From Paenibacillus terrigena DSM 21567 (GTDB lineage: Bacteria > Bacillota > Bacilli > Paenibacillales > Paenibacillaceae), in contig NZ_KB895413.1 in assembly GCF_000374845.1 (NCBI RefSeq), positions 682,001-746,000 of the forward strand: a stretch of 64,000 nt of DNA. The letters are read 5' to 3'. The translations under genes were made by a program, and so were the position numbers. Positions 43,155-54,036 of the stretch are shown in pieces. Numbering within the stretch: position 1 is the first letter of the stretch; every line of letters begins with the position of its first letter. The notes beneath the pieces were generated by a model that was not told where the DNA came from, searched no databases, and saw only the letters and a program-made list of their open reading frames with translations.

Positions 43155-43193
43155 CATAGCCACTCTGATGCTCGATGCACGGGGTGGTTTTTG
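43155..43193 (+). terminator. Terminator after the ABC-F gene
   Basis: AGCCACTC and GGGTGGTT pair with G-U wobbles around a long loop, followed by TTTT. Confidence 0.6.
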
Positions 43194-43259
43194 CATGCAT
43201 GGAATGAAAATGAATATGACACACTATGAAAAACTACGGATTGACAGGTGGAGTCTCAG

Positions 43260-43979
43260 GTGTCGGAGCGGATATTAATTATTGAAGATGATCAAGATAT
43301 TTCATCTTGTATTCAAGAGCTAATCAATTCAAGTGGTTACGAGGCGGAAGTGGCTAGCGATGGAGAACAAGGATTATCGATCGCATTACAAGGAAATTGG
43401 CATTTGATTCTACTCGATTTGAGTTTGCCGGGTCTTAGTGGTCTTGAAGTCCTTGAGGCTTATAGAGCTCAAGGGAGGAAGACACCTGTTATTATTATTA
43501 CGGCATTGGATCGGACAGAGAGCATTGTTGAGAGTTTCCAGATTGGTGCCAATGATTATATCACGAAGCCCTTTCACTCCGATGTATTGCTTGTGCGTGT
43601 ACGCAACCTGCTGGATATTTTCCGCCATGTTGGGTTGGAAGGGGCAGAGGATGCAACCATTATAATCGATGATTTACAAATTGAGCCCGATTCGCGAAAG
43701 GTGATACGAGGGGGCGATATGATTGATCTTACGCCCAAAGAATTCGATCTCCTCCTCTATCTAGCGAAGAATAAGAACAAAGTCTGTTCCCGTGAAAATA
43801 TTCTAAATGCGGTGTGGGGTTACGATTTTATGGCGGATACGAACGTGATTGATGTATTTATCCGTTATGTACGTCAGAAAATTGATAAAGGACGTAAAAA
43901 GAAGTTGATTCAGACGATCCGAGGAATAGGGTATTCTCTGCAAGAGAGTGATCAGGACCCCATTGAGCGTGATGAATAG
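43260..43979 (+). CDS. Orphan OmpR/PhoB-type response regulator
   Basis: A 239-residue two-domain regulator. The receiver has the acidic pair E9-D10-D11, phospho-acceptor D53 in LLDLSLPG and K103 in YITKPF. The winged-helix DNA-binding domain starts near 135 and holds LTPKEFDLLLYL and RGIGYSL. GTG 43260 follows AGGTGGAG by 7 bp; GTG 43248 is the alternative. No histidine kinase gene lies next to it, so its partner is encoded elsewhere. Confidence 0.9.
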   Translation: MSERILIIEDDQDISSCIQELINSSGYEAEVASDGEQGLSIALQGNWHLILLDLSLPGLSGLEVLEAYRAQGRKTPVIIITALDRTESIVESFQIGANDYITKPFHSDVLLVRVRNLLDIFRHVGLEGAEDATIIIDDLQIEPDSRKVIRGGDMIDLTPKEFDLLLYLAKNKNKVCSRENILNAVWGYDFMADTNVIDVFIRYVRQKIDKGRKKKLIQTIRGIGYSLQESDQDPIERDE

Positions 43980-43982
43980 AGA

Positions 43983-44026
43983 AGGACAAGCCTTTAGACG
44001 GGTTCCAAAGGGCTTGTCCATTTTTA
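43983..44026. terminator. Convergent terminator
   Basis: GGACAAGCC and GGCTTGTCC form a 9-bp stem with an 18-base loop, then ATTTTTATT. It serves the response regulator and, through weaker signals, the NlpC/P60 gene on the other strand. Confidence 0.85.
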
Positions 44027-44557
44027 TTACAAGACTCGCTTAGCAACTACATAACTACTCTTCCATATACCTGTGTTCATATTGGAATATGTTACACCGG
44101 GTGATCCATAAGTATGAAGGAGTCGACCATTCCCTGCATAAATCGCGACATGGTTTACTTTCCCTTTGCCGTTCCGATTCGTTGTCGAGAAAAATACCAA
44201 ATCTCCGGGTTTCAAATTCGATTTGGATACCGTTTTGCCAACTTTAGATTGATTGATCGAAGTCCTAGGCAGATTAACGCCGTATTGTTTATATAAGTAG
44301 AGTGTGAAGGATGAGCAATCAAATGTTCTGGTCGAAGTGGTTGGTGCGCCAAATTGATATTTGCGTCCCATAAACTTCTCACCTTGTTTAATGATGTTTG
44401 CAGCCTTCGCACTTGAAGATAGTGCAGATGTAATGGCAGTGCTTGTCTCTGCTGCATAGGCATGATTCGTTGGTTGGAATGTCAATGATCCAGCCAATCC
44501 GATGGTGGCGCATAGTCCAAGTACGATTATTTTGTTGATGAATTTGTTGTTTTTCAT
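44027..44557 (-). CDS. Secreted NlpC/P60 peptidoglycan hydrolase
   Basis: A 176-residue exported endopeptidase. The signal peptide (about residues 1-36, ending HAYAAE) is followed by a single NlpC/P60 domain with catalytic C81 in FDCSSF, H136 in NHVAIY and H148 in LLHTY. It lacks SH3 or LysM targeting domains. Such enzymes cut the D-Glu-DAP bond of stem peptides. ATG 44557 has GGAGGT upstream; the open frame runs 18 codons further. About 300 bp of promoter region lie between it and the next gene. Confidence 0.93.
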   Translation of the reverse strand: MKNNKFINKIIVLGLCATIGLAGSLTFQPTNHAYAAETSTAITSALSSSAKAANIIKQGEKFMGRKYQFGAPTTSTRTFDCSSFTLYLYKQYGVNLPRTSINQSKVGKTVSKSNLKPGDLVFFSTTNRNGKGKVNHVAIYAGNGRLLHTYGSPGVTYSNMNTGIWKSSYVVAKRVL

Positions 44558-44915
44558 TGTGACCTCCGTCATGTCGTAGTGGTGTTGTCTGGTATGATGG
44601 GAGTATAGCACTTCATGGATTACCTAATATTTACCTCATATAGTACAAATCTAGGACTGGTAAGGCTTTCCGCCCAATTATTAAAAAATGATGAAAATTT
44701 AGTCATAATTTCTTTCTTGACAACGATTACAAGGTTGCAAATCATCTTTAAGTCATTGATATATAAGGATTTTTTGCGTTCTAATTGATGACAGAATTGT
44801 CATTATATTTTTATCTTTTTTTAAGCTTGTACTCATATTAATTTCTTCACATTGGTCGACACTGATAATGTCAGTGTGCATGAAGCACACAAGAGATGAA
44901 GGAGGTTGACAGGTA
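44558..44915. other. Divergent intergenic region with palindromes
   Basis: This 358-bp A/T-rich stretch holds no gene. It contains two symmetrical elements: ATGACA-N4-TGTCAT (44788-44803) and ACACTGA-N5-TCAGTGT (44859-44877), the second overlapping a smaller TGTGC/GCACA repeat just before the ribosome binding site. They may be operators or a leader hairpin of the secreted-protein gene at 44916. A TTGACA at 44715 has no good -10 partner. Confidence 0.5.
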
Positions 44916-45371
44916 ATGAAGAAGAATTGGATTCGAGTGGCTGTGTTCACGATGTTCGTGCTCGCCGTTCCAGCAAGTGCATATGCATCCGCGGGACAAG
45001 AGTCAGAAGCGAATAGCGCTGAACCGACGGTAATACAATCAGCATTAATCGCACATCCGCATGAGGGGCATTCCAAACGGGGACATCGATTACAGAAATC
45101 CGTTAGTGAGAAGCTGTTAACACTGCTCAAGCTTGATGAGAGGACATTCCGCCAAAAGTTGAAGGAAGGAAAGACGTTAGCTCAGATTGCCGCTGCGCAA
45201 GGGGTTTCGCGTGATGAATTGAAGAAGACGATGATCGAGGCGCATAGTGAAGCATTGGATAAAATGAAGAAGAACTTTGCGGATCATATTGATCAAATGA
45301 TTGATTCGCAGCGGAAAGATATGCGTCAAGTTAAAGCATTACATAAGACGCTAATCACCCAATCAGAGTAG
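44916..45371 (+). CDS. Small secreted helical protein of unknown function
   Basis: A 151-residue protein with a signal peptide (cleavage likely after ASAYAS) and a mature part with a His-rich patch (HPHEGHSKRGH). The rest is predicted helical and carries a repeat-like segment LKEGKTLAQIAAAQGVSRDEL, which I have seen in several exported Bacillales proteins without known function. ATG 44916 has AAGGAGG 10 bp upstream. The His patch might bind metal; no direct support. Confidence 0.7.
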   Translation: MKKNWIRVAVFTMFVLAVPASAYASAGQESEANSAEPTVIQSALIAHPHEGHSKRGHRLQKSVSEKLLTLLKLDERTFRQKLKEGKTLAQIAAAQGVSRDELKKTMIEAHSEALDKMKKNFADHIDQMIDSQRKDMRQVKALHKTLITQSE

Positions 45372-45388
45372 CATCCACGTGATACGCC

Positions 45389-45427
45389 AAATAAAAAAGG
45401 TTGCCGAAGGAAGCTTCGACAACCTTT
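45389..45427. terminator. Bidirectional terminator
   Basis: AAAAAAGGTTG/CAACCTTTTT with an inner GAAG/CTTC stem, lying between convergent genes. Confidence 0.88.
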
Positions 45428-45436
45428 TTCTATGAA

Positions 45437-46090
45437 CTAGTCTCTTGTCAACATCACTAACAGCAACCCATCCGTGATGGTAATGGTCCCTAACTCTTTC
45501 TCCAGTTCATTGCTAACAGATAGGGACTTCCCAATCGTCAAGGTTGCTTGGTGAAGCGGGTACCTAAATCCTTCTAATGTAACGCCAGTCACTTGCAGGG
45601 ATAATGGAAGCAAGGATACATATGTAAATGATGTTTTCTTTACATGATAAGGACGACTCGCATCCATGATACAAATTTCATTATGTGGATCGATAAGTGT
45701 ACAATGGACTCCGGCTTCGAGCGTTCTACGCAAGAGGTGGATGTTCGAGAGTGAATGATCTATGCGTGTCCCAAGAGCGCCATGAATCACGATCTCGCTT
45801 GGATTCTGCTCAAGCGCAAGCTCCAAAGCCATCTCTGTATCCGTCAAGTCTTTGTAGATGGGATCACAATCGATAAATCGTTCACTGCATAATGCAATCT
45901 GATCCTTTACTTCCTTCGTAACCGAATCGAAATCGCCAACGGCAATATGCATGGGGATCTGGTGTTCCATTAGGAATGCCGATCCTCGGTCCACACCTAT
46001 TATGAAATCTCCCGGCTTGATATCATTTAGAGCAGTTGGAGTAAGTTCTCCGCCTGAGAAAATTATAATTCTAGATTGATGATCTAACAT
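45437..46090 (-). CDS. thiN: Thiamine pyrophosphokinase
   Basis: Converts thiamine to thiamine diphosphate with ATP. The 217-residue protein has the family motifs VGDFDSV, KDLTDTEMAL and GALGTRIDHSLSN, and the C-terminal beta domain (TITITDG). Length is normal for ThiN. In the B. subtilis genome thiN lies near the ribosome assembly genes; here it stands alone. TDP is the cofactor of the pyruvate dehydrogenase encoded 3 kb downstream, though nothing else links the two. Confidence 0.93.
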   Translation of the reverse strand: MLDHQSRIIIFSGGELTPTALNDIKPGDFIIGVDRGSAFLMEHQIPMHIAVGDFDSVTKEVKDQIALCSERFIDCDPIYKDLTDTEMALELALEQNPSEIVIHGALGTRIDHSLSNIHLLRRTLEAGVHCTLIDPHNEICIMDASRPYHVKKTSFTYVSLLPLSLQVTGVTLEGFRYPLHQATLTIGKSLSVSNELEKELGTITITDGLLLVMLTRD

Positions 46091-46207
46091 AGCGATCGTT
46101 TGCCTCCGATTCTTCTAACAATTCACCCAAAAAGTACATGGGACTAGCTTACCAATCTCACTCCATTATCGCAATATTCTATGGTTGTATTTTGCTTATT
46201 TTATTTG

Positions 46208-46236
46208 TTGGCATTTGTCAAATTAGCATATAAAAT
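46208..46236 (+). promoter_or_regulatory. Promoter of the TRIC-type channel gene
   Basis: TTGGCA and TAAAAT with an exact 17-bp spacer. Confidence 0.65.
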
Positions 46237-46283
46237 AGGGAATGCGCAATTATGAAATTTCATCATCGATGGAGAGAGGATGC

Positions 46284-46907
46284 TTGACGTTGGATTTGGA
46301 AGTGTTTGAACTATTCAGCATTATCGGTACGATTGCATTTGCGATGAGCGGCGCAGTTGTAGCAATGGAAGAGAAGTATGATATTCTTGGTGTGTTCATC
46401 CTTGCTCTTGTCACCGCATTTGGTGGTGGAGTCATTAGGAATGTATTGATCGGTATCCCTGTGGCGACGCTCTGGAATCAAGGACTATTCTTGAAAATCG
46501 GTGTCATCGCAGCAGCTGTTGCGTTCATCCTTCCTCTGAAATGGATTCGCCATTGGCGAAGAATGGAAGCGTTTTTTGATGCAATCGGCTTATCCGCCTT
46601 TGCGATCCAAGGTGCACTCTATGCAACACATATGAATCACCCGGTTACCGTCGTTATGGTCGCTGCATGTCTTACAGGAATGGGAGGCGGGATGATTCGA
46701 GACTTGCTCGCAGGTCGCAAGCCACTTGTCCTTCATGATGAAATCTATGCGGTCTGGGCGATGCTCGCCGGATTGGTAATTGGTCTTGGGTGGTTTACAT
46801 CCTCGATCGAATTGTTAGCTTTGTTCTTTATCGTCATTATTCTAAGAATGTTCTCGGTTTATTATAAATGGAAGCTGCCTCGTCGCACGCTGCAGAAAAT
46901 GAACTGA
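46284..46907 (+). CDS. TRIC-type cation channel/UPF0126 membrane protein
   Basis: About 207 residues with seven hydrophobic helices arranged as two inverted repeats. Each repeat has the glycine-rich motif typical of the family (SGAVVAMEEKYDILGVF with FGGGVIRN, and FAIQGAL with GMGGGMIRDLLAG). Prokaryotic TRIC homologues form trimeric K+ or cation channels. The start is uncertain: TTG 46284 or TTG 46290 both lie after GAGAGAGG (46270-46278), and no ATG is well placed. Confidence 0.85.
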   Translation: MTLDLEVFELFSIIGTIAFAMSGAVVAMEEKYDILGVFILALVTAFGGGVIRNVLIGIPVATLWNQGLFLKIGVIAAAVAFILPLKWIRHWRRMEAFFDAIGLSAFAIQGALYATHMNHPVTVVMVAACLTGMGGGMIRDLLAGRKPLVLHDEIYAVWAMLAGLVIGLGWFTSSIELLALFFIVIILRMFSVYYKWKLPRRTLQKMN

Positions 46908-46938
46908 TCTATTGGTCTATAGAAGAGGAGAGAAAAAT

Positions 46939-47412
46939 ATGAGCCAAATTAAAGTAGAGTTTGTTTGTCTTGGGAACATCTGTCGTTCACCGATGGCGGA
47001 AGCGGTCTTTCGTCATATGGTGAATGCAAGAGGGTATAGCGATAAGATCGTTATTGATTCATCGGGAACGGGGGATTGGCATATTGGTCGTCCGCCGCAT
47101 GAAGGGACAAGAAGCATTCTAGATACGAATCATATTTCTTATGAAGGAATGGTGGCACGTCAGTTCACGGAACAAGATTTCGAGAACTTTGACTATATTG
47201 TCTGCATGGACTCGAACAATCTTCGCGACGTACATGCACTACCAGGTAGCGATCAGCATTCCAAACTCATACGGTTTATGGACTTACTGCCGGATGAGAA
47301 AGAAGAGAATGTACCCGACCCGTATTATACCGGCAATTTTGAAGAAGTGTATCGCTTAGTTCAGGCCGGATGTAAAGCCTTGTTGGATCGTATTGAACGA
47401 GAAGAATTATAA
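46939..47412 (+). CDS. Low-molecular-weight protein-tyrosine phosphatase
   Basis: A 157-residue LMW-PTP. The phosphate loop CLGNICRS (C10 nucleophile, R16) is complete and the general acid lies in DPYYTGNF. Bacillus homologues YwlE and YfkJ dephosphorylate arginine or tyrosine residues in proteins; YwlE-type arginine specificity needs a Thr after the first loop residue, which here is Ile, so tyrosine activity is more likely. GAGGAGAG before ATG 46939 sets the start. Follows the channel gene by 31 bp. Confidence 0.9.
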   Translation: MSQIKVEFVCLGNICRSPMAEAVFRHMVNARGYSDKIVIDSSGTGDWHIGRPPHEGTRSILDTNHISYEGMVARQFTEQDFENFDYIVCMDSNNLRDVHALPGSDQHSKLIRFMDLLPDEKEENVPDPYYTGNFEEVYRLVQAGCKALLDRIEREEL

Positions 47413-47435
47413 TAGAAGAGTATTCTTAATAAAGA

Positions 47436-47472
47436 AAAGCGACATCCGTCATGGCATGTCGCTTTCATTTTG
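47436..47472. terminator. Bidirectional terminator
   Basis: AAAGCGACAT and ATGTCGCTTT form a 10-bp stem with a 10-base loop, flanked by A and T runs between convergent genes. Confidence 0.85.
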
Positions 47473-47503
47473 GCTACTTTAGATAAAGTGATGCGTGGTC
47501 CAC

Positions 47504-48232
47504 TTACTTCAAGAAATGTTTCAATCCATCAGGGATATATTGCTGCCAGAAACCCCAAACGTGCTGGCCGTCGCGCTCCAAATAATGGACGTCAGACGAT
47601 TTTGCGAGGAAGATGTCTCTTGTATCGCGGTTGAACGTTACAAAGTCGAATGTACCGTGATCTGTAACGACTACATCTTCTTGAAGCCCAACGATCATGT
47701 ACAGCCGCAGCCAAGATAAATCTGGTTCTGCTGCAATAATGGATTGAGAATCGGGATAATACGCACCTGATAAAGAAATGACGTTCTGGAATAAGTTCGG
47801 GTATTGTAGTGCAATATGAACGGAGACACTACCACCGAGGGAGTCGCCCGCCAGAATTCTGGAATCCAGATCCGAACGAATCGGATATTTACCTTCTATA
47901 TAAGGAATCAATTCATGAGCGAAAAATTGTACATATAACTGATGCCGCTCGCCAACGGGAGAATATTCCGAGGTCCTCACTTTTTTATCCACTTCAACGC
48001 CTACAATAATGAAGGGCTCTAGCTCCTCATCAAGAATGAGTTGATTTGCGAGCGTTGCGACTCTTCCGAAGTTAAAGAAATCTTCGCCGTCTTGGCAGTA
48101 GACGACAGGATAGCTGATCCAAGCTTGATAACCCGGAGGTAGGTACACGCGCAGCGTTCTTTTTTCATTTAAGTAGTTACTTTCAATTTCTTCTTTGACG
48201 ATCGTTCTTTTCAAATATCTGGCATCTGTCAT
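47504..48232 (-). CDS. Putative alpha/beta-hydrolase esterase
   Basis: A 242-residue esterase of the YbbA/esterase D type. The nucleophile elbow is AGDSLGGS with S131, and YCQDGEDFF forms the oxyanion strand. VGLQEDVV and DGQHVWGFW supply the other triad members. No signal peptide, so cytosolic. Relatives hydrolyse siderophore or acetyl esters, but no siderophore gene lies nearby. GGTGATTC precedes the ATG on the minus strand. Confidence 0.85.
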   Translation of the reverse strand: MTDARYLKRTIVKEEIESNYLNEKRTLRVYLPPGYQAWISYPVVYCQDGEDFFNFGRVATLANQLILDEELEPFIIVGVEVDKKVRTSEYSPVGERHQLYVQFFAHELIPYIEGKYPIRSDLDSRILAGDSLGGSVSVHIALQYPNLFQNVISLSGAYYPDSQSIIAAEPDLSWLRLYMIVGLQEDVVVTDHGTFDFVTFNRDTRDIFLAKSSDVHYLERDGQHVWGFWQQYIPDGLKHFLK

Positions 48233-48398
48233 GGAGAATCACCTTTTTCGTAGTAGTATGCAACTAATTTGTAAATAATAGGGGTGTATGGGTAAAGATT
48301 TTTACAAAATATTCACGATTGTATTAATCTGTACTATAAAAATCATTCAACTGTTATACATACAAAACAACAAAATATGTCGTATTAAGCGATATTTT

Positions 48399-48428
48399 TT
48401 GACCAAACACATATAACAGGTGTATAAT
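48399..48428 (+). promoter_or_regulatory. pdh operon promoter
   Basis: TTGACC (48399-48404), 18-bp spacer and a perfect TATAAT (48423-48428), 53 bp before the pdhA start. Confidence 0.75.
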
Positions 48429-48439
48429 AAATTCTATAA

Positions 48440-49549
<1,110 letters not shown>

Positions 49550-49639
49550 ACTCGATTGAAATGATTCGACATATAGAACGCATGACAACCAAGTTCTCGG
49601 CAAATTGCTGCGAACACGTTTAAGGGAGGAAACGAAGCA

Positions 49640-50617
49640 ATGGCACAGATGAATATGAAAGAAGCAATTCGCGACGCGATTCGCGTTGAGTTAAAACGTG
49701 ACCCGAATGTGTTAGTATTCGGTGAGGACGTAGGTCATGTTGGCGGCGTGTTCCGTACAACAGAAGGATTACAAAAAGAGTTCGGTGAAGAGCGTGTATT
49801 CGATACACCACTGGCTGAATCCGCAATCGGCGGTATGGCTGTAGGTCTTGGTATCCAAGGTTTCCGTCCAGTCGCAGAAATCCAATTCGTTGGATTTATC
49901 TATGAAGCACTCGATCAAATCTGCATTCAAGCAGCGCGCATGCGTTTCCGTTCTGGCGGTCGTTACAACTCGCCAATCGTATTCCGTACGCCATTTGGCG
50001 GCGGCGTTAAAGCAGCTGAGCTTCACACAGATTCACTTGAAGGTTTGCTCGTTCAAACCCCTGGTATCAAAGTGGTTGTTCCTTCGAACCCTTACGATGC
50101 GAAAGGTCTTATGATCGCTGCAATCCGTGATAATGATCCTGTATTCTACATGGAACACTTGAACCTCTACCATGCATTCCGTGACGAAGTACCAGAAGGT
50201 GAATACACGGTTGAGCTTGGTAAAGCGAACGTTGTTCGTGAAGGTAAAGACGTAACAATTATTGCTTACGGTTTAATGGTTCGTACAGCGATGAAAGCTG
50301 CGGAAGAGCTTGAGAAATCCGGCATCTCTGCTGAAATCATCGACTTGCGCACATTAATGCCGCTTGATATCGATACGATCGTGGCATCCATTAAGAAAAC
50401 TAACCGTGCGATTGTGGTTCAAGAAGCACAAAAAACTTCCGGTGTAGCCGCTGAAGTTATCGCACAAATCAACGAAAAAGCGATTTTGCACTTGGAAGCT
50501 CCGGTTCTCCGTATTTCTGGTCCGGATACTGTATTCCCATTTGCACAAATCGAAGATCAATGGCTTCCTAACCCAGCGCGTATTATCGCAGGTGTAAATA
50601 ACGTACTTAACTTTTAA
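49640..50617 (+). CDS. pdhB: Pyruvate dehydrogenase E1 component, beta subunit
   Basis: A 325-residue partner of PdhA in the alpha2beta2 E1 enzyme. It has [24 protein letters not shown] and the conserved [14 protein letters not shown] that help bind thiamine diphosphate. GGGAGGAAACG lies before ATG 49640. The 90 bp between pdhA and pdhB contains no clear terminator. Confidence 0.97.
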   Translation: MAQMNMKEAIRDAIRVELKRDPNVLVFGEDVGHVGGVFRTTEGLQKEFGEERVFDTPLAESAIGGMAVGLGIQGFRPVAEIQFVGFIYEALDQICIQAARMRFRSGGRYNSPIVFRTPFGGGVKAAELHTDSLEGLLVQTPGIKVVVPSNPYDAKGLMIAAIRDNDPVFYMEHLNLYHAFRDEVPEGEYTVELGKANVVREGKDVTIIAYGLMVRTAMKAAEELEKSGISAEIIDLRTLMPLDIDTIVASIKKTNRAIVVQEAQKTSGVAAEVIAQINEKAILHLEAPVLRISGPDTVFPFAQIEDQWLPNPARIIAGVNNVLNF

Positions 50618-50651
50618 CTAACGTAGAAGATCGATAAGGGAGGTTTCTCGC

Positions 50652-51932
50652 GTGGCTAGATTTGAATATTTGTTCCCAGAATTGGGCGAAGGCTTACACG
50701 AAGGCGAAATTATTAAAATGCACATTAAACCAGGTGATATCATCACAGATGAAGATATCATCATGGAAGTTCAGAACGATAAAGCAATTGTAGAAGTACC
50801 AAGCCCGGTTAACGGTAAAGTACTTGAAGTTCTTACTAAAGACGGTCAAGTATGCCACATGGGTCAAGTGGTAGCAATCATCGATGCAGAAGGGGATATC
50901 CCTGAGCAAGCGGCTCCAGCTGAATCTGCAGCAGCACCTGCACCGGCAGCAGCTGAAGCACCAGCAACAGCGGCACCTCAAGCGGCAGCAGCTCCTGTAG
51001 CGGCGCCAAATAAAGAAGTTCTTGCAACACCTAGCGTTCGCAAATTCGCTCGTGAGCAAGGCGTTGACATTGCAACAGTGAACGGAACAGGTAAGAACGG
51101 CAAAGTGTCACGTGAAGATGTTCAAGCATTTGCAAACGGTGGCGCACCTGCAGCAGCTCCAGCGGCAGCGGCGGCAACAGAAGCAGCGGCACCAGCGGCT
51201 GCAGCAGCTAATGTAGCTGTAACAGCAAACGGCGAAGAAGAGCGCGTACCATTCAAAGGTATCCGTAAAGCAATCTCGAATGCGATGGTTAAATCGGCTT
51301 ACACAGCTCCGCACGTTACAATCATGGACGAAGTGGACGTTACTGAATTGGTTGCATTCCGTACTCGCATGAAACCAGTCTTTGAGAAGAAAGGCGTTAA
51401 AGTAACTTACTTGCCATTCATCGTGAAGGCTCTAGTTGCAGCTTGCCGTCAGTTCCCAGCGATGAACGCAATGATCGACGAAGCGAACAACGAAATCGTC
51501 TACAAAAAATACTACAACATCGGTATCGCAACAGATACAGACAATGGCTTGATCGTGCCTGTCATCAAAGACGCAGATCGTCGCAACATCTGGACTGTAG
51601 CTAGCGACATTAAAGACCTTGCAACACGCGGTCGTGACGGTAAATTGGGTCCGAACGAGTTGAAAGGTAGCACAATTACAATTACGAACATCGGTTCCGC
51701 TGGCGGTATGTTCTTCACACCGATCATCAACTTCCCAGAAGTTGCGATCCTTGGTACTGGACGTATTTCCGAGAAAGCCGTTGTTAAAAATGGAGAAATC
51801 GTTGCTGCACCAGTGATGGCATTGTCCTTAAGCTTCGACCATCGTCTAATCGACGGCGCGACAGCACAAAACTTCATGAACTACATCAAGATGTTGCTCG
51901 CTAACCCAGATCTATTAGTTATGGAGGTGTAA
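50652..51932 (+). CDS. pdhC: Dihydrolipoamide acetyltransferase (E2)
   Basis: The core of the complex. A 426-residue protein with one lipoyl domain (lipoyl lysine K44 in QNDKAIVEV), an Ala/Pro-rich flexible linker (about 85-120), an E3-binding domain ([12 protein letters not shown]), a second Ala-rich linker and the C-terminal catalytic domain with DHRLIDG. One lipoyl domain is the usual Bacillus pattern. GTG 50652 has AAGGGAGG upstream. Confidence 0.97.
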   Translation: MARFEYLFPELGEGLHEGEIIKMHIKPGDIITDEDIIMEVQNDKAIVEVPSPVNGKVLEVLTKDGQVCHMGQVVAIIDAEGDIPEQAAPAESAAAPAPAAAEAPATAAPQAAAAPVAAPNKEVLATPSVRKFAREQGVDIATVNGTGKNGKVSREDVQAFANGGAPAAAPAAAAATEAAAPAAAAANVAVTANGEEERVPFKGIRKAISNAMVKSAYTAPHVTIMDEVDVTELVAFRTRMKPVFEKKGVKVTYLPFIVKALVAACRQFPAMNAMIDEANNEIVYKKYYNIGIATDTDNGLIVPVIKDADRRNIWTVASDIKDLATRGRDGKLGPNELKGSTITITNIGSAGGMFFTPIINFPEVAILGTGRISEKAVVKNGEIVAAPVMALSLSFDHRLIDGATAQNFMNYIKMLLANPDLLVMEV

Positions 51933-51935
51933 TCA

Positions 51936-53351
51936 ATGGTAGTAGGAGATGCTTCTTTAGAAATTGATACAGTCGTAATCGGTGCAGGTCCTGGTGGTTA
52001 TGTTGCTGCGATTCGCGCGGCACAATTAGGACAAAGCGTATTGATCGTGGATAAATCCGAGTGGGGCGGCGTGTGCTTGAACCGCGGATGTATTCCTTCC
52101 AAAGCGTTGATCTCTGCAGCGCATCAATATGAGACCGTTCAAAATGCTTCTTCCATGGGTATCACAATGGAAAATGTAAAAGTGGACTACTCGAAAGTTC
52201 AAGAATTCAAACGCGGTGTCGTTAGTAAACTGACTGGCGGCGTAGCAGGACTTCTAAAAGGTAACAAAGTACAAATGTTCAAAGGTGAAGCAATGTTCAT
52301 CAATGAGAACGAAGTACGCGTGTTCAACGATCAAGAAGCTCCACGTTACAAATTCAAGAACTGTATTATTGCAACAGGTTCCCGTCCAATCGAGCTTAAG
52401 CCATTCCCTTACGGTGGCCGCATCTTGTCTTCGACAGAAGCGTTGGAATTGCCTGAAATTCCAAAAAGCTTGATCGTTATCGGCGGTGGGTACATCGGTG
52501 CTGAGCTTAGCCAAATGTTCTCGAAATTCGGTACGAAAGTAACGATCATCGAGGGTGCAGATATGGTATTGCCTGGCTTCGATAAAGACTTGACGCAACT
52601 TGTGTCGAAGAACATGAAGAAACACGGTTTCGAAATCTTCACAAAAGCACAAGCACAAAGCGCAACTCAAACAGACAAAGACGTAACTGTGAAATTCACA
52701 GTGGATGGCAAAGAACAAGAAGTTACAGCTGACTACTTGCTCGTTACCGTGGGACGTCGTCCAAATACAGACGGAGAGCTTGGCCTTGACATGATCGGCG
52801 TGAAAATGACAGATCGTGGCTTGATCGAAGTTGACCACCAAGGTCGCACAAGCGTTCCGCACATCTTCGCAATCGGGGACATCGTTCCTGGCTTAGCTCT
52901 TGCGCACAAAGCTTCTTATGAAGGTAAAGTGGCAGCAGAAGCGATTGCAGGAATGCCTAGCGTTGTGGATTACAAATGTATCCCAGCGGTATGTTTCACA
53001 GATCCAGAATGCTCCAGCGTTGGATACAACGAGACAGAAGCAAAAGAAAAAGGCATCAATGTTAAAGTGGGTAAATTCGCATATGCAGGTAACGGCCGTG
53101 CATTGTCCTTGAATGGTGCAGAAGGTTTCGTTAAAATCGTTGCGGATGCTGAGACAGGTCTTGTTCTTGGTGGACAAATCGTTGGTATCGAAGCTTCGAA
53201 CTTAATCTCGGAAGTGGCTCTTGCTATCGAGAACGCATTGACGCTTGAAGATATCGCTCTTACAATCCATGCGCATCCAACACTTGGTGAGCTTGTGATG
53301 GAAGCAGCAGAAGTGGCGCTTGGCCACCCAATCCACTCCATCGTTCGCTAA
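51936..53351 (+). CDS. pdhD: Dihydrolipoamide dehydrogenase (E3)
   Basis: FAD enzyme that reoxidises dihydrolipoamide with NAD+. The 471 residues carry the FAD motif GAGPGG, the redox disulphide C47-LNRG-C52, the NAD motif GGGYIGAEL, and the C-terminal His-Glu pair in [15 protein letters not shown] precedes ATG 51936, 3 bp after pdhC. Last gene of the operon and ended by a strong terminator. Confidence 0.97.
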   Translation: MVVGDASLEIDTVVIGAGPGGYVAAIRAAQLGQSVLIVDKSEWGGVCLNRGCIPSKALISAAHQYETVQNASSMGITMENVKVDYSKVQEFKRGVVSKLTGGVAGLLKGNKVQMFKGEAMFINENEVRVFNDQEAPRYKFKNCIIATGSRPIELKPFPYGGRILSSTEALELPEIPKSLIVIGGGYIGAELSQMFSKFGTKVTIIEGADMVLPGFDKDLTQLVSKNMKKHGFEIFTKAQAQSATQTDKDVTVKFTVDGKEQEVTADYLLVTVGRRPNTDGELGLDMIGVKMTDRGLIEVDHQGRTSVPHIFAIGDIVPGLALAHKASYEGKVAAEAIAGMPSVVDYKCIPAVCFTDPECSSVGYNETEAKEKGINVKVGKFAYAGNGRALSLNGAEGFVKIVADAETGLVLGGQIVGIEASNLISEVALAIENALTLEDIALTIHAHPTLGELVMEAAEVALGHPIHSIVR

Positions 53352-53387
53352 TATTCCTAGAACGAGGATTGTCATCATAACATAAGG

Positions 53388-53424
53388 AAGAGGCTTGTCG
53401 CTCATAGCGCGAGCCTCTTTTTTT
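53388..53424 (+). terminator. Terminator of the pdh operon
   Basis: AAGAGGC and GCCTCTT with inner CGC/GCG pairing around a TCATA loop, followed by seven T. Confidence 0.92.
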
Positions 53425-53449
53425 CAACAATATAGGATGGAGGAAAAAA

Positions 53450-53923
53450 ATGGAACCCAAATATGTCCGTGAATCACGTTCAATCCTTACACAACTGGTA
53501 TTTCCCTCTGACACGAATATGCATGGGACGATGTTCGGAGGCATTGTCATGGAATATATCGATAAGATCAGCGCCACCGCGAGTATGCGCCATGCCCGTA
53601 AACCTGCAGTGACGGCATCCAGTGATAGTCTTGATTTTTTGGCCCCTATACGCGTGGGAGAAGCGATTGAATTAGAAGCCTTCGTGACGTGGACACATAA
53701 AAGTTCGATGGAAGTATATGTGAAGGTCATCGCCGAGAACCTAATGACGGGGGAACGCAAATTGACGGTAACATCCTTCATGACCTTCGTTGCTGTAGAT
53801 GAGAACGGGAAAGCGACGCCTGTTCCGCCGATTATTCCAGAGACCGAGGAAGAGAAGAGACTGTTCGAAACCGCACAAGAACGGTATGATCAACGTAAAC
53901 TTAGAAGACATAAGTCGTTGTAG
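53450..53923 (+). CDS. Acyl-CoA thioesterase, hot-dog fold
   Basis: A 157-residue cytosolic thioesterase of the YkhA/YciA group, which releases CoA from short and medium acyl-CoAs. The family motif is DTNMHGTMFGG near residues 23-33, followed by the long hot-dog helix EYIDKISATAS. The C-terminus is charged (RYDQRKLRRHK). ATGGAGGAAAAAAATG gives the start. Confidence 0.9.
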   Translation: MEPKYVRESRSILTQLVFPSDTNMHGTMFGGIVMEYIDKISATASMRHARKPAVTASSDSLDFLAPIRVGEAIELEAFVTWTHKSSMEVYVKVIAENLMTGERKLTVTSFMTFVAVDENGKATPVPPIIPETEEEKRLFETAQERYDQRKLRRHKSL

Positions 53924-54036
53924 ATTGAACAGAAATTGTATGTCGGGTGAGAGAAAATCTATATCAACAGCGTAGTTATTCTATGCTAAACTAGAGGAAG
54001 TATTTTTACTGATGCTTGGAAAAAGAGGTGTTTCGT

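Noticed and set aside
52254-52862. 202-codon minus-strand frame inside pdhD
   Set aside because: A shadow of strong codon bias in the dehydrogenase gene; no start signal or motif.
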